NCBI GenBank assembly: GCA_947585865.1
Contig: CANPXH010000005.1
Location: 51,615-115,614, forward strand
From: an uncultured Clostridia bacterium
GTDB taxonomy: Bacteria > Bacillota > Clostridia > Lachnospirales > CAG-274
Length of the DNA stretch: 64,000 bases
Direction of reading: 5' to 3'
Each line of letters begins with the position of its first letter. Position 1 is the stretch's first letter. The notes beneath the pieces were generated by a model. The model had not been told where the DNA came from. It saw nothing but the letters and a program-made list of their open reading frames with translations, and ran no database searches. The translations under genes and the position numbers were made by a program. Below are positions 41,473 through 50,710 of the stretch, piece by piece.

Positions 41473-41865
41473 TCAATCCTTTATAGCATGGCAAACGAAT
41501 AAAGCATCAAATAATATGTGACTCATTGTTATATCTATCATCGGCGGCCGCTTTCCCATGGACAAAAAAAGAGGAACTATCTTTCGATAATTCCTCATAT
41601 TATACAAGTTTGCCTTCATACCTATTATTGCTATAAGCATAAAGCTTCTCGGCAAAGTCTGTCTAAGACCTTGATATACAATATAATCACAGACCGCAGC
41701 CAAATGTTTATAAGCTTTACAGACAGAAGCAATTTTATTTCTATATGCCGCTTTCAAACAATATAGAAAGATATGTCGGCTTATACTGTCATTACTGCAT
41801 AGCTTCGGCGAATTTTTGATGTAATACTTGCATTTAAGCCATTTTTTTATTAATGTCTTTTCCAT
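41473..41865 (-). CDS. Hypothetical protein at the chromosome/element junction
   Basis: Open 130-aa frame; an ORF also runs on the opposite strand, so coding status is uncertain. Confidence 0.35.
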   Translation of the reverse strand: MEKTLIKKWLKCKYYIKNSPKLCSNDSISRHIFLYCLKAAYRNKIASVCKAYKHLAAVCDYIVYQGLRQTLPRSFMLIAIIGMKANLYNMRNYRKIVPLFLSMGKRPPMIDITMSHILFDALFVCHAIKD

Positions 41866-41867
41866 TT

Positions 41868-41966
41868 TTGGGATTTTGTTGTTGGGATTTTATTTGTTTT
41901 GGATATTATTTCAAACATTTTTTATTATCCCAAATTTCATATATAAAGTATAACTAAATCCCAAAT
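41868..41966. repeat. Four TTGGGATTT-like repeats (two direct, two inverted) between integrase and chromosome
   Basis: TTGGGATTT at 41868-41876 and 41882-41890; inverted ATCCCAAA at 41927-41934 and AAATCCCAAAT at 41956-41966. Confidence 0.6.
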
Positions 41967-41967
41967 A

Positions 41968-43179
41968 TTATAATATGTTAAGCTTAGACACTTCTGCTTG
42001 CTTTAATTTGTTCATTTCTTTATTGAGTACGTCCTGCATAACGTGAGTATAAATATCAATAGTCGTACTGTAATTTTGATGTCCTACTAACATCTGAACG
42101 ACTTTGGGGTCTACTCCCACCTTGAAGCATTTACTACAAAATGTATGGCGTAAGGCGTGTGGATAACAGTTCTGATATACTTTAGGCTCTCTGTTTTCCA
42201 TTCTTGCCATAATCTGCTCGTCAGTATTCATCTCGTTAATAATGTGATTAATTTCTCTTTCAATATTATAACGTGTCATTGGAGAGCCAAGGTTTGTAGT
42301 AAACAACAAATTTAAAAATTCGTTTTCGCCTCGCCATCTGTTGCCCAATTCCTTCTTCCTATTAATTGTTTTTTCAATTTGGTGCTTTAATACCCTTTCC
42401 ACTTCTGCGTTTGTGAAAGGTATCTCTCTTATTGCATTTGCCGTCTTAGGCGATGTAATTTCTAAGGTTTTAACTCCCTCGTAATAAGAACAAACCAATT
42501 GCTTATTTACACATATTGATTTATTATTAAAATCAACATCGTCAATGTTAAGACCGCCAATTTCACCACAACGCAAACCCATATTGAGTAATATAAATAT
42601 TAATTCATAAGACCATCTGCGTTTTGCGTATGATAAAAACACCTGTTCTTCATCCGGTTCCAGTATTCTGTAGTCTTTTTTATGGACAACATTGGGTACC
42701 GCTAACATAGCTGCAGGATTTGTTTTAATCAAATCATTTTCTTTAGCCATAGCAAATATAGAACATATGGTACTGGCAATTTCTTTGACGTATTTTGAAC
42801 TATGCCCTTTATTTATAAGCGAAGTTATGATCTCTTGCAGTTCAAAATTCTTAATTTTGTCTAATTGTCGTTCACCTAAAATATCGCCAACTTTACGATA
42901 TTTTTGTTTTATGGGGGTGATGCTTGTCTTTTTTATAGTATGTATTTTGTAGTTATAAAACCACTGGTCAAACCATTCATTAAGCGTTAATCCATAAAAA
43001 ACTTCTTGTTCGCTTTCTAATCTTTGCTTTGCTATGTCAAATTCTTTTCTTAAAACTCTTAGGCTTTCGTTCGAGATACTAATAGAGTGTCCTTTAACCA
43101 TAGCTCTGGCTTCGTATCGTCCGTTAGCCTTTTGTCTTATACCTGTGCCTAGTTCCCTACCTTTTAAGTCTTTGCCCAT
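41968..43179 (-). CDS. Site-specific tyrosine recombinase/integrase
   Basis: C-terminal GLRCGEIGGLNIDDVD...YPHALRHTFCSKCFKVGVDPKVVQMLVGHQNYSTTIDIYTHV; likely start MGKDLKGRELG. Confidence 0.95.
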   Translation of the reverse strand: MGKDLKGRELGTGIRQKANGRYEARAMVKGHSISISNESLRVLRKEFDIAKQRLESEQEVFYGLTLNEWFDQWFYNYKIHTIKKTSITPIKQKYRKVGDILGERQLDKIKNFELQEIITSLINKGHSSKYVKEIASTICSIFAMAKENDLIKTNPAAMLAVPNVVHKKDYRILEPDEEQVFLSYAKRRWSYELIFILLNMGLRCGEIGGLNIDDVDFNNKSICVNKQLVCSYYEGVKTLEITSPKTANAIREIPFTNAEVERVLKHQIEKTINRKKELGNRWRGENEFLNLLFTTNLGSPMTRYNIEREINHIINEMNTDEQIMARMENREPKVYQNCYPHALRHTFCSKCFKVGVDPKVVQMLVGHQNYSTTIDIYTHVMQDVLNKEMNKLKQAEVSKLNIL

Positions 43180-43255
43180 ATAATCATCTCCTTTAATATA
43201 ATTAAAGGGGTGAGGCATATAATTATTATATCATATGCCTCACTTATCCGCAATA

Positions 43256-43456
43256 TTAAATTTTTGTTTGTTCTTGTATCCATTTTTCAAACTTTTCTCG
43301 TTTTATCAATATATGGCTTGCTTTATGCAGTATAAACGGACAGTTGGGTCTTTGCGCAATTTCTCTTAATTTACCCTCGCTTATATTAGAATAAAGAGAA
43401 GCCTCTTTAAAAGTAAGGCATATCTTATGCCATATGGGTACGGTTAATATATCGTT
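43256..43456 (-). CDS. Xis-like excisionase (Tn916 Xis type helix-turn-helix)
   Basis: VPIWHKICLTFKEASLYSNISEGKLREIAQRPNCPFILHKASHILIKREKFEKWI. Likely ATT start (INDILTVPIW) 7 nt after GGAAGGAG; the ORF-track start at 43516 overlaps the upstream gene. Confidence 0.75.
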   Translation of the reverse strand, partial: NDILTVPIWHKICLTFKEASLYSNISEGKLREIAQRPNCPFILHKASHILIKREKFEKWIQEQTKI

Positions 43457-43461
43457 AATAT

Positions 43462-43836
43462 TTATACTCCTTCCATAGGTAAGTCCCAGCACTCGTGACA
43501 AGGTCTGCCGCCGCATAAGTCCGCCATAGTATCATCATCGTATATATCGCAGGCTTCGACAAAAGGATAGCCTTCTTCGTCTTTGCGAGCATTGGGCAGC
43601 CCTGCGAAGAAATCATCCCTATATGTTTTGCGAGGGTGAGCGTCTGACCAAGCTTGTATGCGTGAAATTGCATCGGCGGGATTTAATAGTTCATCAGCAC
43701 CGCAATGCATTGTATTTATAGGACAATCCGCACAGTTTATCGTACAAGCAAGTCCTGCGTCTGCACTGGGACGTAAAGCTCTTGCCTTTTCTTTCAGATA
43801 GTTTTCGGTTATACTACAATCTATTCTGTTTGCCAT
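43462..43836 (-). CDS. Cys-rich hypothetical protein, family A
   Basis: CTINCADCPINTMHCG... and ...CHECWDLP; resembles 52999-53454. Confidence 0.6.
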   Translation of the reverse strand: MANRIDCSITENYLKEKARALRPSADAGLACTINCADCPINTMHCGADELLNPADAISRIQAWSDAHPRKTYRDDFFAGLPNARKDEEGYPFVEACDIYDDDTMADLCGGRPCHECWDLPMEGV

Positions 43837-43848
43837 TTATACATCTCC

Positions 43849-44217
43849 TTAATAGGGTTTATCCGTCAGCCCTAATAGATAGTCAAGGGTAGTATTGAAA
43901 TATTCTGCTGTGTATTTCAGTACGTTCAGTACGTCAATAGGGTGGTAATCATAAAAATCTCCCGATATGATAAAACGCAACATAGTTTTATGGTCGTTTA
44001 GGTTGGTTTTAGGTGAAATATAGTCTATTATATCATCTGTTGATACTTTATTCTCTTTCTTTAACGCTTCGATATTTTGAAGTATAATGTCCTCAATGGC
44101 TGTAGGATATACACCGTATACCCTAGGATATGAGGGAATTTCAATTATGTTTGTTTTGGGGCAAAAGCGTTTCTGACAGAAATGTTTATTAAGCCAATTA
44201 TCTATTTTACTGTGCAT
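43849..44217 (-). CDS. Hypothetical protein, possibly repressor-like
   Basis: C-terminus YTAEYFNTTLDYLLGLTDKPY resembles XRE-type regulator tails; start MHSKIDNWL after GGGAGGAATGAT. Confidence 0.5.
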   Translation of the reverse strand: MHSKIDNWLNKHFCQKRFCPKTNIIEIPSYPRVYGVYPTAIEDIILQNIEALKKENKVSTDDIIDYISPKTNLNDHKTMLRFIISGDFYDYHPIDVLNVLKYTAEYFNTTLDYLLGLTDKPY

Positions 44218-44218
44218 A

Positions 44219-44428
44219 TCATTCCTCCCATTCTTCATCATCGCCTACCATTAACGTTATGCAATCCTCGCAAATATCCTCTCCGCAGCCGCTATGATAT
44301 ACCTCTCCGTAAATTTCAGCTCCGCACATATCACAGTATATATGCTCAACGTGTTTTAAAGGACAAGTGTCATAGCAGGGATATAAAGGAACAGCGCAAT
44401 TGCAGCAGTTATCCTCAATTTGTCTTAT
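44219..44428 (-). CDS. Small zinc-ribbon-like protein missing from the ORF track
   Basis: Minus-strand translation ...DNCCNCAVPLYPCYDTCPLKHVEHIYCDMCGAEIYGEVYHSGCGEDICEDCITLMVGDDEEWEE*; no ATG/GTG/TTG upstream of the Cys cluster, apparent ATA start after AAAGGGTGAT. Confidence 0.6.
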   Translation of the reverse strand: MRQIEDNCCNCAVPLYPCYDTCPLKHVEHIYCDMCGAEIYGEVYHSGCGEDICEDCITLMVGDDEEWEE

Positions 44429-44465
44429 AGTGTATCACCCTTTGCATAAAACTTCGATTTTATTT

Positions 44466-44645
44466 TTATTGTTTTGTTTCAAGTATTAATACATTTCCCG
44501 AAGCTGTTGGATGGTCGCAATATATAGTCAGGGTCGGCGCATAATCTTTTATTTCTTTACAGTCATGCGCATTAAACATATGGGGTATATAGCCATGTTT
44601 AACATAAAATTCCTTATACTTTCTTTCAATATATCCTTCATGCAT
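44466..44645 (-). CDS. Small protein with APTLTIYCDHPTASGNVLILE motif
   Basis: 59-aa ORF MHEGYIERKYKEFYVKHGYIPHMFNAHDCKEIKDYAPTLTIYCDHPTASGNVLILETKQ, ATG overlapping the upstream stop; below the ORF-track size cut-off. Confidence 0.5.
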   Translation of the reverse strand: MHEGYIERKYKEFYVKHGYIPHMFNAHDCKEIKDYAPTLTIYCDHPTASGNVLILETKQ

Positions 44646-44988
44646 TTTTATCTAACTCCAATATCATATTGTTCTTTTGTACGGTAGTTAAGGTGTTTGT
44701 ATATCCGTCAAGTCTAGGCTCTAGTTTCTGACTTATACTACCGTCTTGATTATATCTACCCCACATAGCAATACATAAAACATAATTATCTTTTAAAACA
44801 GTTGTTAGGGTATTTGAAATGCCATCTTTTCTCGGTGCATATTTTTTCATAGCTGCACGACGTTCTTTGATTAGCCCCGCTTCATAAGCCTTGCGTATCA
44901 TTTTGCCATAATCGTTGCGCTCGGAACGCAATACCGCCTGTATAATTTGCGGTACGGCATTTTCTTTATAGCCGTCAGTTCTTATTCT
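44638..44988 (-). CDS. Stand-alone methyltransferase TRD-like protein with two R.DG..NTLTTV.K.N repeats
   Basis: PRKDGISNTLTTVLKDNYVL and PRLDGYTNTLTTVQKNNMIL, as seen near the target-recognition region of phage C5-MTases. ORF-track start is TTG at 44931; the frame is open upstream to the MTase stop, with a possible ATA start. Confidence 0.6.
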   Translation of the reverse strand, partial: RIRTDGYKENAVPQIIQAVLRSERNDYGKMIRKAYEAGLIKERRAAMKKYAPRKDGISNTLTTVLKDNYVLCIAMWGRYNQDGSISQKLEPRLDGYTNTLTTVQKNNMILELDKNA

Positions 44989-46343
44989 TCTGACGGCACA
45001 AGAAAATTTTCGGTATTTATGCTTTCATACAACCTGTCAAGGGCTTTCTCGAAAGCTCCGATACCTGAAAAGAAGCTGCTTAATTTAAGGTCGTCAAAGA
45101 GATACGGCATAGCCTTATAAAGCTCGACAAATATATAATAAAGCACGTCTACCACTATGGAGTTGCCTGCCTGTTTATAAAGCTGTGAATTTGATATACC
45201 TGCGTTGACTGCCGCTTGCCAGTCTTTATCCTCAAAGCCCATTAAACGAAAACATTCTTTTGGAGTGAGTTTACGAATACGGATATTGTCTTTGTTTTCC
45301 AATACGCCTGTCGCTCCAAATTTAGCAGACCTAAAATTTGCAAGCGTGTTATTAGCCTGTTGTGCTTTAATGCCTCTGCAAGTACCGTCTTTACACGGAT
45401 TGAGTGCTTGCATTTTTAAGTCTTTCTCTATTACTGCCGTTCTTTCTGCCTGTCTGTTGCTTATGCCTCTATCCTCTCTTGAAGTTATACAATTAGCGTA
45501 TTCTATTGCAGAGGGATTATTATAGGATTTATCAATACCCTTTTGTTTGACCATTGGTGTATGTCCTCCGCCGTTTCCCATGGCGCTTGTCAGACTTGAA
45601 CAGACATTATCGTCACCGACAAAGGCATTTTTCTGGCTACTTCCTATAATAAAATTATTCTTGAAAATATCTCCGAGATTTTCCCTTATAATTTTCATTC
45701 TTTCTCCGGATATATAATATTTCTCATCTACTTCCTGTTCCAGTACGTCTATAAGCCTGATACCGTTATCAAAGCCTTGCGGAAATTCAAATTTGCCGTT
45801 ATCCAAAGACTTCTTTATAAAAATGAGATATACACGCTCTCTGTTCTGCGGTACACCGTAGTCTTTAGCATTTAAGACTTTGTAATAGACGTTATAACCA
45901 TACTCGTTCAGTTCGTCTGTGAACATATTGAAGGTATCTTTGAATTTCTTGCCTACGATATTCTTGACGTTTTCGTATATGCCAAAATCGGGGCGTTTGC
46001 CTCTGACAATTCGCAGAAACTCTACAAGCAGAGAAGAACGTGACTTGTTAAGAGACGTACTGTGACAATGGGGACAATACTCTCTTTGACTATAGTGTAC
46101 CGTAAGAGGATTATATGTGTGTCCACAGTTATTACATTCCCATACAGAACCTTTTTGTTTGCCCGAAATACTAAAATCCTGACAAGGCGATCCGCCGCAT
46201 ATCATATTGAAGTCTGCTATTTCGTTTTCATTGACTTTGGTAATATCGCCAAGATTAAGACTTTCATCGACATTATGTATAGCACAATAGCTTTTAATTG
46301 CGTATTTATCAAATTCGCAAAAATTAATTAATTTCCAGTTCAA
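44982..46343 (-). CDS. C5-cytosine DNA methyltransferase with motif I at the C-terminus
   Basis: GGSPCQDFSISGKQ (motif IV), ENVKN (motif VI), PQNRERVYLI (motif VIII), YKQAGNSIVVDVL (motif X), then LKLSSFFSGIGAFEKALDRL at the end. Confidence 0.85.
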   Translation of the reverse strand: MNWKLINFCEFDKYAIKSYCAIHNVDESLNLGDITKVNENEIADFNMICGGSPCQDFSISGKQKGSVWECNNCGHTYNPLTVHYSQREYCPHCHSTSLNKSRSSLLVEFLRIVRGKRPDFGIYENVKNIVGKKFKDTFNMFTDELNEYGYNVYYKVLNAKDYGVPQNRERVYLIFIKKSLDNGKFEFPQGFDNGIRLIDVLEQEVDEKYYISGERMKIIRENLGDIFKNNFIIGSSQKNAFVGDDNVCSSLTSAMGNGGGHTPMVKQKGIDKSYNNPSAIEYANCITSREDRGISNRQAERTAVIEKDLKMQALNPCKDGTCRGIKAQQANNTLANFRSAKFGATGVLENKDNIRIRKLTPKECFRLMGFEDKDWQAAVNAGISNSQLYKQAGNSIVVDVLYYIFVELYKAMPYLFDDLKLSSFFSGIGAFEKALDRLYESINTENFLVPSEE

Positions 46344-46403
46344 ATTATTTTCGGAGTAAACATATGTTTGATAGGCGCCTAAACCTCTGTACTCCTTTCA
46401 TAT

Positions 46404-47380
46404 TTATTTAATAAAACTTAATATATGAGCAATTATATCTACAGTCCATGCGTTCCCTATACAGCTTTTAGCTCGGCACTCACTCACTCCACTTACTTGT
46501 GTATAACCTAATGGTAAGGTTTGAAGCTTTTCCATTTCATATAGGGAAAACTTTCTAAACCTTAATCCTTTATCGGTAGACACACACACGCCAACATCAT
46601 TGGGGTTTGCCGCCCTAATACAATGGCTTTTTGACGAACGATAGGCATATATACCTGCCACGTTCTACTTAAAATAACACCATCGTATTCATTGACAATC
46701 ATTGTTTTGTGAGGTAAATTATGTATATATAATAAGCCATCTTTATTGTATGTTATTTTCTTAAATTGGCTGTCGCTAAGAAAAAGTTTATTATCAACTG
46801 TTTTATTACAAATTTCTTTTAGTGTAAGGTATCTTCTTGACGGCAAGCTAAAACTAAAATTACACCAATATAATCTTTTTCTTCGCATAGGCGTTATTAT
46901 TTCGCTATCAATACATATCGGAAGACATTCTAATTTCTCGCTTATTATCGCTTTATAATCATTTTTCATTACCACATTTTCAAGTAAGAATTTTATATTC
47001 TTGTTAAACGATTTAATGTGATTAAGAATATCGGCATATTCAAAAAATAATTTACTTCGTGGATCATTAAAGTTTAATTGTTTCCCACAAAAGCTAAATC
47101 CTTGACAGGGACTTCCGCCGATCAATAAATCTATATCAGCCCAAGGAATATCCCATTCTCTCCATCGGGTAACATCGCCTAATTGTATTATTTGAGGATA
47201 ATTTTTGCGTGAAATTTCAATCGCATATTTGTCTATTTCACTGGCGTAATATTTTGAAACAGAAATGCCTGCTCTTTCTAAAGCAACCATACCACAGCTA
47301 ATTCCATCGAAAAGACTAAGAACAATTATGCCGTCTTTCCGTCTTATTTTGGTATTAATATTTGTTTTATCTTGTCTCAT
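46404..47380 (-). pseudogene. C5-cytosine DNA methyltransferase interrupted by a frameshift
   Basis: N-terminal frame (47380-46562): LSLFDGISCGMVALERAG, GGSPCQGFSFCGKQ, PMRRKRLYW. C-terminal frame (46661-46404): FSLYEMEKLQTLPLGYT...AKSCIGNAWTVDIIAHIL. Frames meet at a TATATAT tract. Confidence 0.75.
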
Positions 47381-47435
47381 AAGTAAGGAGAAATTGCAAT
47401 TTTATGTGCGCACAACTCTTTCTCCTTTCTACTGT

Positions 47436-47828
47436 TTAGTAATCTTTTGTGTCGTATAGATAGGCGTCTGTGTCAGGCAAATCTAATAAATCAAGGTATG
47501 CAAAATTCCGTTTATAAGCTTTTATTGTTCCCCATTCTTTTTTATATTCTACACAGATAACTTCCGATGAAGAATGTTTAAGCGCTTCGTAAACGGTAAT
47601 CCTGTCAGCACACATATCTTCTATTATGCTGTCAGTAGTGGGTACAATGTTCCATTTTTGAATACCCCTTATCTCATTACAATGGCATAGATATAGGTTT
47701 TGCTTTCTATCTATACAAGAAAATATAATAGGTATATCCTCAAAACAGAAAAATATTTCGTTATAATACAAAGCACCTATATATGGGATAGTAGCAAAAT
47801 ACAATGCTTTTGTCTTTTGTTCAAAAAC
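47436..47828 (-). CDS. Hypothetical protein (DUF6575-like by eye)
   Basis: MINVFEQKTKALYFATIPYIGALYYNEIFFCFEDIPIIFSCID; intact ORF. Confidence 0.5.
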   Translation of the reverse strand, partial: VFEQKTKALYFATIPYIGALYYNEIFFCFEDIPIIFSCIDRKQNLYLCHCNEIRGIQKWNIVPTTDSIIEDMCADRITVYEALKHSSSEVICVEYKKEWGTIKAYKRNFAYLDLLDLPDTDAYLYDTKDY

Positions 47829-48055
47829 ATTAATCATTCGATTTACTCTCCTGTATGCAGACATCCGCAGTAATAATAATCATACTTAGCATTGGGATTG
47901 TACTGAAAATGAGGTAAATCCCAACTGCTTGGCACGGGATGATTGCGACCGTCTTTACATTGAATACATACAGCCTGTCTGCCTTCTAAGTTTACATTAT
48001 TTATTTCTGTATTTTTATTTGAATTTTTCTTGATATAGCATCATCCCGGTTAATA

Positions 48056-48904
48056 TTATTTTACTACTGTATTAGCGCCCTGAATTGTTACCCAGCCGTG
48101 CTTTTGTCTTGCGTCCATTTCCCACTTGGAAATCAACTGAGGTGTGATAGCCTGTCCTAATCTGGCATATCTGTCAACGTCGGCATCGGTCTGGATTTTC
48201 TTAACGTCTGCCGCAGCTTTAGCCTGTATAGTCTTTGTTTCGGCTTCAAGTCTAGCCTTTTCCTGCTTTTGCTTTTCTATCTCTAATTCCTGCGCTACCT
48301 TGCTTCTCTCTGTGATAGCCTGCTGTATTTGTTCATCGGGTCTTGTGGCTGAAAGATTGGCTGACTCTACGGTAATTCCGTACTCTGACAGATAGCTTTG
48401 CAATACTTTGGTTATTTCACTGTTAAGCTCCGCCTTCTTATCCATATGAGCCTCTAAAACCGTGTATGTAGAAGTGACTTCGGAGATTTTTGCCTTGACC
48501 TTATTTCTTATGATACTGTCAACAACGTCCTGACCTGTCATTCCTCTATACTTGGTGAATACTCTGACCACATCATCGCTTTCAAAATGATAGCTCATTT
48601 CAAAGTCGACATTGAGCTTGCCGTCCTTACATATAACATCAAAGCTGTCGTTATCCTTAGAGCCTTCCCTTTCGTCCTGCGTCATAAGAAGCTGTTCGGT
48701 AGCAATAGAATACTCCGATACCTTAATGGTGGGAGCGACTAAATGCCAGCCTTGCGGAAGAACCTCGTCTTTAATACCGCCGTTAAGAGAATACTGTACG
48801 CCTACATATCCCGCAGGCACTACCTCTGAACATAAAAATACTGATATTGCGCCTACAATAATAACGATAGCTAAAATAATAGCTCCTATCTTACCTGTTT
48901 TCAT
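48056..48904 (-). CDS. SPFH/prohibitin (band 7) domain membrane protein
   Basis: N-terminal TM; VVPAGYVGVQYSLNGG...LPQGWHLVAP; coiled coil ITERSKVAQELEIEKQKQEKARLEAE. Confidence 0.9.
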   Translation of the reverse strand: MKTGKIGAIILAIVIIVGAISVFLCSEVVPAGYVGVQYSLNGGIKDEVLPQGWHLVAPTIKVSEYSIATEQLLMTQDEREGSKDNDSFDVICKDGKLNVDFEMSYHFESDDVVRVFTKYRGMTGQDVVDSIIRNKVKAKISEVTSTYTVLEAHMDKKAELNSEITKVLQSYLSEYGITVESANLSATRPDEQIQQAITERSKVAQELEIEKQKQEKARLEAETKTIQAKAAADVKKIQTDADVDRYARLGQAITPQLISKWEMDARQKHGWVTIQGANTVVK

Positions 48905-49002
48905 TGTTATTATCCTCTCCTTTGTCTGTTTCATTGTCAAATGTACCGATAGCTTTTGTAAACCTTTTTGTCTGTTTATTTTCTTTGCAAAGTACATACA
49001 CA

Positions 49003-50664
49003 TTATGCACCCGCTTCCAATACGGCAGAAGGTTGGGAGTTTCCGCTATTTCGTGAATTTATATAAGCAATATATGTGTCCAAGCGTTCACAGAGGTAAC
49101 TTACCGATAACGGTTCCGTATGGGTATAGCCTAGAGCATAATTTTCAAGCCAATCCATAAAAAGGCTGTCGTCTATGAGTATGTCACAGACATATTTTGC
49201 CAAGCCCACAAGGGCAGGAATATTTTCTCTGTTAAGTAAAGGCGAGTTGTTGTCTATATTCTTTATCCAATCCTCTAAGCAGTCTGTATAGAGGTCTGCG
49301 TTTTCAATAATACTGTCTATGATTTCCGGGTCTTTTGTCTGCAAGGCATCTATAAAGGACTGAGGTGTAACATCGTCTACCTCCCACGGCAGCATAATAT
49401 CGTCAACGCCCACAGACATTAAAGACTGAACTGCTACCATATTCTTTTGTGCCTGCGTGTCGACGTGGGATATAATAATATCCCTTGCGGTAAAGTCGTC
49501 TATGAAATCCGCTATAGCTTCATTGTCTATGGCTATGGCTTCTTCATCGGCTGATACGGAAGTATTTTCCTCTGTGCCAAGATATTCCGTCATAAGGGCC
49601 GTGAGAAGCTCTATCTTATTCATAATGACGGTTTTGTCCTTAGTGCCGCCCTGTGTTTTAAGTTCCTCGTATGTCGTGCCGTTGACGGATTTGTTTCTAA
49701 GTTCTGTGTCAAAGGATTTAAGAAAATCCATAAAACGGCTGTCGTCCAAGCCAAGCCTTGTAAACTTACGGAATAAAGGCATAAAAAGTATCGTTTCCGT
49801 TGAGTTGAACATAGGAATATCCTCTTTGCTCTCTACTATTTCGTCAAGACGCTCTATATATCCTTGTAATTCGTTGAAATGGCTGACTTTAGCGTGTTCC
49901 TGCAAGAAAGAACACATAGCGTTGGGATTTTTGTTCCAGTCGTCTATGAAGAAGCAGGTCATAATGCTTTCAAGTACGACTCTTTCCATAGCTCCGTTCT
50001 TGAATGAAGCAAGTGTATAATTGCCCTTATCTCTGAAAAAATCCATCTGGACGATTTTCTTAGCGACCTTGGCATATTCTCCGCCAAGATATGTAATGCC
50101 CTTCTGTGCGGCTGTCATAGCCCTTGAATTGTTATATCTTCTGATGTGGTATTCAATATCATCGGGAGTACAGGCAAGGTACTTTGTAGCTCCGATGTTA
50201 AACTCATCGAATCGTTCCTGTAATTCGGGAGGAAGCTGTCTGAAAAGCTTTCCTCTTATGTCGTACTCTTTGTTTTCGATATGGTTAGTCCCGTCCTCGT
50301 CCTTAACTATAAGCTGATAGGATATAATAGGATTGTCGGTGTTCTTTCCGCACTTAAAGGCGTTGTTGCGGTACATCGCCAAAGTGCTAAGCCTCTGCAA
50401 TCCGTCAAGAAGCCATATCCAGTAGGTATCGTTGTCGTTGATCTCCTCGGCTATGATAATATCCGGAATGGGATAGCCGTGAAGTATAGTAGATACAAGG
50501 TCGTACTGTTTCTGCTTTTCCCAATATTCAGAATATCTCTGAGTTGGGTAATCATCTCTGAGAGTCTTTTTTTCAAGAGCTTTCAAATAAGAAGAAACGC
50601 TCTTTACTTCTCTTTTCACTCTGTCAAAGGGATCTCTTTGGATTATTCCTGTCTTTTGTTTCAT
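49003..50664 (-). CDS. DUF262 (ParB/GmrS-like) domain protein
   Basis: WIWLLDGLQRLSTLAMYRN (DGQR-like motif), RYNNSRAMTAAQKG; no obvious DUF1524/HNH C-terminus. Confidence 0.8.
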   Translation of the reverse strand: MKQKTGIIQRDPFDRVKREVKSVSSYLKALEKKTLRDDYPTQRYSEYWEKQKQYDLVSTILHGYPIPDIIIAEEINDNDTYWIWLLDGLQRLSTLAMYRNNAFKCGKNTDNPIISYQLIVKDEDGTNHIENKEYDIRGKLFRQLPPELQERFDEFNIGATKYLACTPDDIEYHIRRYNNSRAMTAAQKGITYLGGEYAKVAKKIVQMDFFRDKGNYTLASFKNGAMERVVLESIMTCFFIDDWNKNPNAMCSFLQEHAKVSHFNELQGYIERLDEIVESKEDIPMFNSTETILFMPLFRKFTRLGLDDSRFMDFLKSFDTELRNKSVNGTTYEELKTQGGTKDKTVIMNKIELLTALMTEYLGTEENTSVSADEEAIAIDNEAIADFIDDFTARDIIISHVDTQAQKNMVAVQSLMSVGVDDIMLPWEVDDVTPQSFIDALQTKDPEIIDSIIENADLYTDCLEDWIKNIDNNSPLLNRENIPALVGLAKYVCDILIDDSLFMDWLENYALGYTHTEPLSVSYLCERLDTYIAYINSRNSGNSQPSAVLEAGA

Positions 50665-50710
50665 AATGTCACTCCTTTGTGTTTAGTGGTTAGCGGATAA
50701 AGAATAGTAA

